A DNA stretch of 64,000 nucleotides from Fistularia commersonii (Eukaryota > Chordata > Actinopteri > Syngnathiformes > Fistulariidae), in NCBI GenBank assembly GCA_037954325.1, contig JBBMNZ010000001.1, positions 29,333,758-29,397,757 of the forward strand. Reading direction: 5' to 3'. Positions within the stretch are counted from its first letter, which is position 1; each line of letters opens with the position of its first letter. The translations under genes were made by a program, and so were the position numbers. Below, in pieces: positions 37,301 through 47,880 of the stretch. The notes under the pieces were generated by a model. The model was not told where the DNA came from. It worked only from the letters and a program-made list of their open reading frames with translations, and did no database searches.

Positions 37301-40300
37301 TCTGCTGACTCATTCCTGAACACGTTATGGCCTCTGCTGGCTGTCGGTCACACCTTCAGGCCCTGTTCATTTCCCCGTCGCGGCCCGTTATTGACTGATG
37401 GGTCGCTGCCAGAATCAAGATCGGTGGCTGAGAAGAACTGAAGGCCACAGATTCTGGAGCGATCTTTGAAGGACAGATCACATCTCAAAGCAGTGTGGAG
37501 TAGAATGACTGTCTGACCTCTGCTAACAAGATTTTTTCTTTGTATTTCACATCAAAACTTGTATTATATCCTGCTGAAACGTACTTTTCAAAAAAGCCGT
37601 CACAATCTTTGGAGTTCTCCAAAACCAATCTTCAGAATTTACATTTACATTACAGTCATTTGGCAGACGTTATTAGTCCAAGAGAATTAGAGTGCAGATG
37701 CCGGGGGTTGAAGCCAGAACCTCGTGCATGAGAAGCATCTGCTCCACCGCTGAGATACAGAAGAAGGAGAAGAAGAAACAGCAATTTAAATAAGAGAAAA
37801 TAGATGTTACGGCATAAGGATTGTATGTTTCAAACCAGTGGAAAAATCTAGATTTACAAGTGTCACTGTGAGAGTTGTGTCACTCGGGAGCACTGGGAGG
37901 CAGTGGGAGGCAGTGGGAGGCAGTGGGAGCAGTGGGAGCAGTGGGAGCAGTGGGAGGCAGTGGGAGCAGTGGGAGCAGTGGGAGCAGTGGGAGCACTGGG
38001 AGCACTGGGAGGCAGTGGGAGTCAGTGTGAATGTCGGTCCTTGATGATGAGGCCAGTTGAAAGGGCAAGAGTCTCACAGAGTTCGTATCCGGGCAGCAGC
38101 TGATGGCTACAATCTTGAATGCACATCTCAGCGTCCTGCGGGTCCACAGGATGGGCTGCAGTTCTGCCCTTGTCCTTGGCACTGGCTTGGAGGAGATCGG
38201 GACTGACTGGACGAGGGCTGCGTGGAAGAGCACCGTCATCATCTTGGGCAGGTTGAATTTCACGGGCTGCTGTAAGAAGTGCATCCTCTGACTGAGCATT
38301 TTGATCAAGGAGCTGATGTTCACTTTACATTTCAAGTTATGATGTTACGGGATGACTTGACGCAGAGTCACACCGAATGATGGGGTTGGGCGGGACCGGA
38401 CTGGACCGGATCGGGCTGGATCAGACTGGATAGGACCGGATAGGACCGGATAGGACCGGATAGGGCTGGAGAAAAGCCCTTTATCGAGTCACCTTCACTC
38501 ACACATAGAGAGCAACGTCTGTAGAACCGGACCCCTGGGTCTAACCGGTCCCTTAGGCGTCCCCAAGCGTCCCCTGGAAAGCAGCGATGGACTCGGTGTC
38601 TGGCTTGACAGCACCTGCACGGCCAGGAGGAGCTCGGTAATCCAAGCGGAGGGTTGGTCTCCAAGGAGATGGCTCTTAGCGCCATGATCATCTCCGCTAT
38701 CTTTAGAGCATTGAGCTCCAATGTTGTTCTTGTGGCCAGATGGTCAAGATAGCATGGTGGACCTCAGGTGCAGTGAGACTCCTCTCACATGACACTTCAC
38801 CACCAACGGGTCTGTAGTTATTCAATGCAAGCATCCATCAGGTAGTTATTCAATGCAAGCATCCATCAGAGTGACCAGACGTGGGCGAGTCCAGTATCGA
38901 CACACTGCAATTTCTCTGTCAAACACAAAGTGGAGGAGGAAGAAGTCTTTTTCTACCACCAGCAGCTTAAGGTTGCTCAGTTTGCATGTTTGAAGAAATA
39001 TTCTCGTTAGTGAAGGACAGTATCTGACACAGTTCCTCAGATGTTCATGAGCTCTTCTCTGGCAAAGGAGCTCCGAGTATAACTGGATAAAACTGAGTTC
39101 ACGAACCGAACGAGACAAACAGTGCGGACCGACGGGAGATACACTTTGAACCGAAGAAGCCTCTGGGACGACGGCTGAATTGTCTTCGAAACACCAAGTC
39201 CAGTGGCCATAGCGAGATCTGAAAAGGATTCAGCATGACCTGGATGACGAAGAACCTTCACAGAAGCTTCCTATCGCATGGAGAAAAGATTCGAGCGTAC
39301 AGGGTGACCAACGTCACCTTGCGTAGTGGTTACTGGGCTCCAGTTCAGATGTCAGAGGTTCTGGGACACTTGGGGTTTTTGTCAGAATCAGCAAATGATT
39401 CTGACAGATTTTGGATGATCCCATACGTGTCGTGTGGTATCTCAGAAGCTCAGCGATAGAGTGCCTGCTTTGCATGTGTGAGGTCCCGGTTGGAATCCCT
39501 GGCAGCTCCACTTTGGTTGAAAGCACCTGCCACATGACCGTATTGTTGCATGCGAGTGTAGCAGGAACGCATCTGCTCAAGGTTTCCATGGATTCAGGAG
39601 AATGTTTGACCCCGGCCGTTCTTTTCTCCCCGCAGGAAGCCATCAATGAAATGAACGATGAGCTGCAGGAGAACGCCAGAGAGACGGAGCTGGAGCTGAG
39701 AGAGATGCTGGATCTGGGCGCCGCCAGAATCCGAGAGGCCGACAAGCGAGTGGAAGCGGCGCAGGAGACGGTGGCCGATTACCAGCAGACCATCAAGAAG
39801 TACCGCGAGCTGACGGCTCACCTGCAGGTCCCGACCGATCCTTTTACGCCGGCCGTCGGACCTTCGGTCCCGGACTCACTGGTCTCGGGTTGTTCTGTCA
39901 CAGGAAGTGAACAGAGACCTGACCAGCCAGCAGGAAGCTTCGGCCGAACAGCAGCAGCAGCCGCCGGCCGAGATGTTTGATTTCAAGATTAAGTTTGCAG
40001 AGACGAAAGCCTACGCCAAGGTCGGGAACAAGAAAAGCTTTAGCGGTCTGAAAAGATGACGAGGTCGGAGGAAGCGTGACGATCGGACGCGTTTCCCCGA
40101 CGGTGTCTTTTTTCACCGCAAACCTTTTCTCTCGCCGGATGGAGAGCAGAACCCTGATGGCTGTGTGTCCGCAGGCCATCGAGATGGAGCTGAGGAAGAT
40201 GGAGGTGGGTCAGGCCAACCGACATGTTTCCCTCCTCACCTCTTTCATGCCCGAGTCCTTCCTGCGTCACGGCGGCGACCACGACTGCATCCTGGTGCTG

Positions 40301-42035
40301 CTGCTCATCCCCAGACTGATCTGCAAGGTGAGGCCACTCACAAACACCTCGGATACGACACACAGAGGAACACGTCAGACGGACTTCTCCAGACAGACGC
40401 TGACTGACTCCATGCAGAAGGAAACGGTGGTTTGCGGCAGCAGAAAACTAGCAGGGATACTGTATCACCCAAGAGATTAAGCTCAAAATAAGGAGATTAA
40501 GCACAAAAAAAGATGGATATAGAAGATGTATATGATAGTAATGATAATGTAATGATGGTATGAATGTTTTATACACATGTTCAAACAGTGCACTGATTCT
40601 GTAACGTAAGAACATGAATATGGAATCTGGTGAAAGTCATGAATTGTCCCAAATGTTGAATAATGCTCAGCTTTAGTCTCAGTCATTTGTTCAAGATCCA
40701 ACGAGCCCTTTTTACGGTGGTTGTAGTTTTACGCTGCCAACAAAGGGAACCAGAAGGAGCCGCCGTCAGGCCACCCTGGCGTGTGATTGTTGAAGGCACC
40801 TCGGTGTCCTGGAGTCGCAGGCGCCAAGAGACTGCGTTTCCTCAGTCCTCACTTTTGCTCAGCGACAACTCTGGAAGTTCGTCTGCCGTACGAGGCCGTG
40901 AGGCATCATCATGCAAAACCATCACGGTGATGCCCCGAAGACATAATGATGTGACCATAAACCAAAGGAACCACACAACTCCTGCTTTGTCTCTTTTCCT
41001 GCCCGTGGAATTTAATATCCCAAGAATAAGTTACAGAATAAACAAACTTCACCGCACATTTGTCAAACCGCTCTAATCTGTTGAAAACCAAATCAATGTT
41101 TTGTCATAGAGCTTTTTGAGAGACTTTAAAATGAGGAAATTCACTTTCTTCATCCAAATAATAGTGAGTTTTATTTTACTGATGACTTTTTTGGCATTTT
41201 TCAGCAATGTTTTTTCTATTTGACACAGTCTGGAAACTGGACAGTCGACAGACCGAGGCGGCAGAAAAATGTCTCCCTCTCAGTCGAGAGGAAAATCACC
41301 TCACGGGATTTAGTGTGAGAGAGCGGATCGGTTTTGATGCGCGCTGAGCTTCGGACGTGTTTCCCCACAGGCCGAGCTGATCGGTAAACAGGCCCAGGAG
41401 AAGTTTGACCTGAACGAGAGCTGCTCGGGCCGGGCCGGGCTGAGGGGCGCCGTCGGGGAGCGGCTGAGTTTCGCCGGCGGTCTGGTCTACTCTCTGTGCC
41501 TGCTGCAGGCCACGCTGCACAAATACGAACAGTACGTTACATTACGTTACGTTACATTTGGCAGACGCTTTTATCCAAAGCGACTTACAATAGAGGACAT
41601 AGGGACTGCAAATACACTTGCAAATACACGATGCACAGGAAATATACAGAACAGTACGCTTGGGTACGGTTTCTATTGGCTTCTTCTTACATGAATGACA
41701 TGAAACATGCAGTGTTGTTTTGTGGCACAAAAACAGCAGAGATACAATAGATGATCTACAAGGACAGGAGGAGCCGCTTGTGTGGATGTTACTTAAAGCT
41801 CATGGACGTTTATAAAAACGCTCCTACCTTCGTACGTTGGATGCCGCCGTTACGTCGGCGACGGCCGGCTTCATCTTCATGCCGTCCGCCAGGTCGGGCT
41901 GTCACATGACCTGATGGATGACAGAAACCCGTCTGCGGTCGATGACGAAGGCATTAAAATTTGCTTAAGACTCCTAGAAGCAAGTAGAAAATATAATTGT
42001 GCAAATGCAGTTTTATTTTGAAGATGTTAGAAGTA

Positions 42036-42073
<38 letters not shown>

Positions 42074-45000
42074 AGGGCTCTGGCTCAGTGCAGTGCAGAG
42101 GTCTACAAGAAGATTGGCTCTCTGTACCCGGAGATGAGCGTCCACGAGCGCTCGCTGGATTTCCTGATCGACCTGCTGCACAAAGACCAGCTGGATGAGA
42201 CGGTCCATGTGGAGCCGCTCACCAAGGCCATCAAGTACTATCAGGTGAGGACAAGAACAGATACCGACTGGTGTCGCAGTGAGAATGACGGTGAGAATGG
42301 AAGCCGTGCACGGCGTGACCTCTTCACCCGGACCCCTGTGGTTTCAGCACCTGTACAGCATCCACCTGGTGGATCAGAGCGAGGACTGCACCGTGCAGCT
42401 CGCCGACCACATCAGGGTGAGCGGCGCCGGTAAAACGGCATCTTTCCTTCACTGTCCAGAACCACTTGTTTTCCTTTGAGACGGAATATGTTGAGAAGCG
42501 CGTCGTGTGTCACGTTCAGTTCACTCAGAGCGCGTTGGACTGCATGGCGGTGGAAGTGGGTCGCCTGAGGGCGTTCCTGCACGCCGGGCAGGAGAAGGCC
42601 GGCCTGGCCGTCCTGCTCAAGGACCTGGAGACGTCCTGCAGCGACATCCGGCAGTTCTGCAAGAAGATCCGACGTAGAATGCCGGGCACCGACGCGCCGG
42701 GCATTCCCGCCGCTCTCAGCTTCGGACAACAGGTAACCGTGGCGACGTCATCGGTTTGGTCCGGGTCCCGGACGCGGCTCCAGATGTTCGAGTAGACGCC
42801 CGTTCCGATGGACGTCCCGCCGAAGAACGACCCGTCTTAGAGTCGGCCTTGTCATCCGCAGGTGTCGGACACTCTGTCGGACTGCAGGAAGCACCTGACC
42901 TGGGTGGTGGCCGTGCTGCAGGAAGTGGCGGCGGCCGGAGCTCAGATGATGTCTCCTCTGGGCGAGCAGGAGGGGCTGTCGGCCGTCAAACTGGAGGACG
43001 TGGCGTTCAAGGCCGGAGAGCAGGTACCTCAGAACTGCTGTCGCAACCTAGAATGAGCGGCAACGGATCTCAAGACTGTTTTCAACCGTGCTCGTGTCCT
43101 CTGGCGCTCAGCGTGCACGTCACTGCCGTTCATTGTTACGACCACAAGGGCTATTGTTTGTCCCGGTCCAACTGTTCCCCGTGTTGTCAACAACTGAAGT
43201 CGCCATGCACGTTCATACAAAACACACGCAACTCCCCGACCAAAGGATGAAACACATCAAACAAAGTGAAATATTGCCGAACCCACTGGTCCAAAAGTCC
43301 CTGTAGATCAGTGGCAGGTTGATTCAGTCACACTAATAAGGCTTAGCTGTGGGCGGCAAAGTAAGACTTTCACTGTCCAGGGAAACACGTTTCCAGACCC
43401 TGAACTGAATTTTTGATGAGATACATTGAATAACTTTAGGAAAATCAAATAGAATTACGAGTGCAACTGATTTTATATCACTGCCGGGAATGACATACAA
43501 TGTACTCTGCTTGATAGTGACACCGCTAATTAGAAAAGCTTAACAGAAGTAAATTGCAAGCCTTGTAAGAAGACTTGAGTTTGAGGACTCGAGTCTGAAA
43601 ATTGCAAAGTCGCAAAAAGAATGTTTGACTTATTCTGACTGACGGCTGCATTAATGCCTCGACATCCTGACGGTCTGATTGGTTTTTCCAGATCTACGGG
43701 TGCCAAGGCACCAACCCCTACGAGCGTCTGCGACAGTCCTGTGGCATCGTCATAGCAACCATGAACAAGATGGCCACTGCCATGCAGGAGGGGGAGTATG
43801 ACTCAGAGAGACCTCAGAACAAGGTGAGCCTCGGAGCCGGTTTCTCCGCTGATTCTCAGCCCGCGCAGGTTTGATCCACATGGTTTGTTTCCTCCGTCCC
43901 GTCAGGTCCCTCCGCCTGTGGAACTCCGAGCTGCAGCTCTTCGTGCAGAGATCACCGATGCTGAAGGCCTGGGCTTGAAACTGGAAGACAGAGAAACCGT
44001 CATCAAGGAGCTGAAGAAGTCGCTGAAGATCAAGGTTTGAAAAACGAAGCAACGGAGAGAAACTCGCGTCCGATACACTCGGTCCTCTGGGTTCTTCGGT
44101 ACCACCTGGGAAAACCGGTATTTTTTGTCACTGCCGGTCTAATGCCTTTATTTATTGATTTATTTATCACAAAGAACGCCCAGTTCAGTACAGAGAAGTA
44201 TTTGAAAAAGCTGAAGTGATTAACCTTCAGTTGTCAGTGACATAAAACAAATGACTTTGTATTTCCAGGGAGAAGAGCTGAGCGAAGCCAACGTGCGCCT
44301 CAGTCTGCTGGAGAAGAAGCTGGACAGTTCGTCCAAAGACGCCGATGAACGCGTTGAGAAGATTCAGACTCGGCTGGATGAGGCTCAGACGCTGCTGAAG
44401 AAGAAGGAGAAGTAAGAAGTGTCAGGGAACCCCACCCTGGTCGTGTTTGAGTGTTATATGATAAGATCTCACCACTAAATGGGAATTGATGATGATGGAG
44501 AAAAGAGATATCTTTGGAAATACCAGACCCAAGTCAGCTGGCATGGAGTCCACATGGTGGTGGTGGGGCTCGCATGGGAGCCATGTTTTGCCCCTGGTAA
44601 GGTCATCCAGGGCGAGCAGATCTCAGGCGAGGGACCAGACAAAGCACGGCTCCAGATCCGAGACCGCGGCGCTCAACCGGATAGAGTCGAGCACAGTTGG
44701 AGCCCGGTCCGGGTCCGGGAAGAGGTCCTGCCCCAGGCGGAGGAGTCCGAGTATCTCAGGTTCTGAATCAGAAGGCAAACTCTCAATGGGATCTTCTTTC
44801 CCACCCTCACCTCTGGTCACCAGCTTTGGGTGGCGACCGAAAGAACCAGATCGTGGACACAATCAGGTGAAATGAGTTTCCTCCGCCGGGTGGCTGAACC
44901 TCCCTCAGACGGGGTGAGGAGTTGGTTTGTCCAGGAGCAGCTCTAGAGTCGAGTCTAGAGAAGAGTCAGACCAGGCGGCTCGCCATCCTGCGGCTCGGCA

Positions 45001-47279
45001 GGACGCCTCCCGGGTCCTCCATCAACTATCCTCCGTCAACATGGATGGAGGATAATATTAGGATCCTCCATTTCAGTGCTAAAGAGAAGGACTTTGAAAG
45101 CTCACCGCAAAATAGGCTCCCACTTGCCTCCCAGAGCTTCTGTAGCGGCAGATTGAAAAGAACCCGGTCTCTGATGTGGTCTCCAATCACAGGGAGTTCG
45201 AGGAGACCATGGATGCTCTGCAGGCCGACATCGATCAGCTGGAGTCCGAGAAAGCGGAGCTGAAACAGCGAATCAACAGCCAGTCGAAGATGACGATGGA
45301 CGGGCTGAGGGGAGCCGCTCAGTCGGGGATCGCATCCATCGTTTCAGGCGTCGCAGGAGGTGAGTGACTGAGAACCGGGAGCTGAACATCTGAGTCCGTG
45401 ACTCCAGATGGCCTCGTTAGCTCGGAGCTAAAGGAGCTTTTGAACTCTTTATACTGGATGGGATTGTTGTTGAGCTGCTGCTTCTCTCCTTTTCTGAGCC
45501 TGAAAACATCTTCATTCTGTCTTTCCCTTCACCTGCAGAAGAACAAAAAGGTACTGAACTTCCTGTCGCCGCTCAGGCATGATAGAACTAAAAAAAAACA
45601 TTTTGTCAAGTTTTTTTATTTTGCATGGCTTATGTTTTATCTTTTTTTTCCAATTGAGTGATTTTTATCTTCATTGCAAGGCTTGATTTGTTTTGTTGTT
45701 TTATTTAATGAATTTGCATCACTGATGGTGTCGTTGTCCTGCAGGGAACGGCTGCGGTTTTTAAAAAACTAATTTTATACTGTCACTAACATTGTTGTTC
45801 GGTCAATCGATATTTTGTGCGGCTTCTTCTTTTTGACGTAGCATTGCAGACCGACGGCGTGCATAACAGGAACGGAACGGTATCATTACATTTCAGAGCG
45901 GAACGTGGCGGCTTGAAACGGCGTTCAGTTGCAGCTTGACATCATCTACTGTATGTACGATCTCTCTAAAATGGACGAGACTGCTTTCCCTTCACGTTGG
46001 TGCCGAGGGATCTGCTCGGGGTGCAGAGGAGCGGCTAGCGGAGGAGCTTTCCATGTAAAAAGCTTCTGACCTTGAGGCATATTTTAAGCCAAGGCCGCCG
46101 CCGGTGAACTGTCCTCCCGCCAAAGCACACAAACGACCGCCTCCGGGGAAACGGTAGCCAAGACGCTAATATTAGAGAAGAGGCCCAGCCTACCGTCCAT
46201 GCCGGTGTTAGCAAGGACGCTAATGTTAGCACTGATGCTAACACAGCTCGAACAGTAGTCATGTTTCTTTACTGTCAGAGTGCCACGATCCACCGCTAAA
46301 TATAGACAACAGCATCACCGGGAAAAGCAAACGTTAAATCACTTAACTTTAACTAACTTCATGTTAACAAGGCTGGAAAAAATAAGCTTCGGTCAAAAAT
46401 ACCATCACGGGGAAACTGGCAGGAGCACATCTAAGCACAATAACAGCACAATATTATTGTGATTGATCCAAATACTTTGTGATTTATTTTTGTAAGCTTT
46501 CCCTAATGTTCATAATATTAGGTCATAGTGGCAGTTTGATATTTTCACAGACTTTTTAAATGTTTACTGTGTATCAAAGTTCTTTAGCCACATCATAATG
46601 ATATATTATTGTCAGGTGACAAATGACCCGAGCTGAGACGCACTACGGCTCCAAAGTGGGGTTAAGAAGGACATTATATTTATTGAATTTTGGGTGGTAC
46701 CCTGAATATAAAATGAAAACTCAAAATTTGAGTCTTTGACAAATGAGATTGAAGGAAGGATCCCTCCCTCTAATGAACACCCGCCGCTGGGCTTGCATGT
46801 CAAGGACGTGCCCTCGGGGTGTTTTTCTTTTTTCGTTTGAACTCTTTAGCGATTTCCTGAACACAAACCGGTGTGACTCCCGCGTCCTCTCGTCCTCAGC
46901 GAACATGATGACCAACGTGGGTCCCGGTTCTGGCGTCCAGGTGATGGACTCGCCGCTGCTGACTCAGCAGATCCAGGCCCAGAGGCTCTGCATCAAACAC
47001 CTGAAGAACGAGAACAACCGGCTGAAGGTGCCGCCGGACGCCGCGTCTCCCCGTCGTGGCTGCAGTTTGTTTCTGAAAAGGCTCATCCGTGTGTCGTGCT
47101 TCAGGCAGAGAAGGTGCGCGTCCAGCTGGCGTCGCTGCCGCCCCTGCACGTCCCCAAGCTGCCCTGCAAGGACCTGCTCTCCGGCGCCCTCTACAGGAAG
47201 CTGGACCAGCTGCTGGAGACGCTGCTGCAGATGAGCGCCAGTATCAAGGTGGTGGACATCACCGGGAAGTCTCCAGGTG

Positions 47280-47317
<38 letters not shown>

Positions 47318-47451
47318 GAGTTGGTATGTTAATTGAGGCTGTAATAAAGCCAGTTAGGTGAAAAATAGGCCCTTGTTTTTGTCAAATGGTCCTTTTAGAT
47401 GAAGAGCCTTCATTGCCACCTTCAGTTCTACAGAGAACACGTCTTCTTCTT

Positions 47452-47482
<31 letters not shown>

Positions 47483-47845
47483 TTATTATTATTATTATTG
47501 TTATTATTATTATTATTGTCCCTTCAGGGTCTCCACAGTGAATCCACCTTCTCCATCTAACCCTATTCTCTGGATTCTCCTCTCTAATACCAGCTACCTT
47601 CATATCTTCTCACACTAGGTCCAGTTCAGTATTAAAAATGTACTGGACCCTTATTAGAAAATATTTTAAAAATGGTTATATTTCAAAAAAATATGTTGCT
47701 CATGGAAAAAAGAAGCAACTTTTATTCGTAGTTTATGGAAACACAAAAGATTTGTGCTTTTTATTGCAGTGACACCTCGTGCTCAACTGCTGGAGCAGAC
47801 GGCCAGGTTACAGTCTCTGCAGGATACCTTAGACAGACTCAAGGT

Positions 47846-47880
<35 letters not shown>

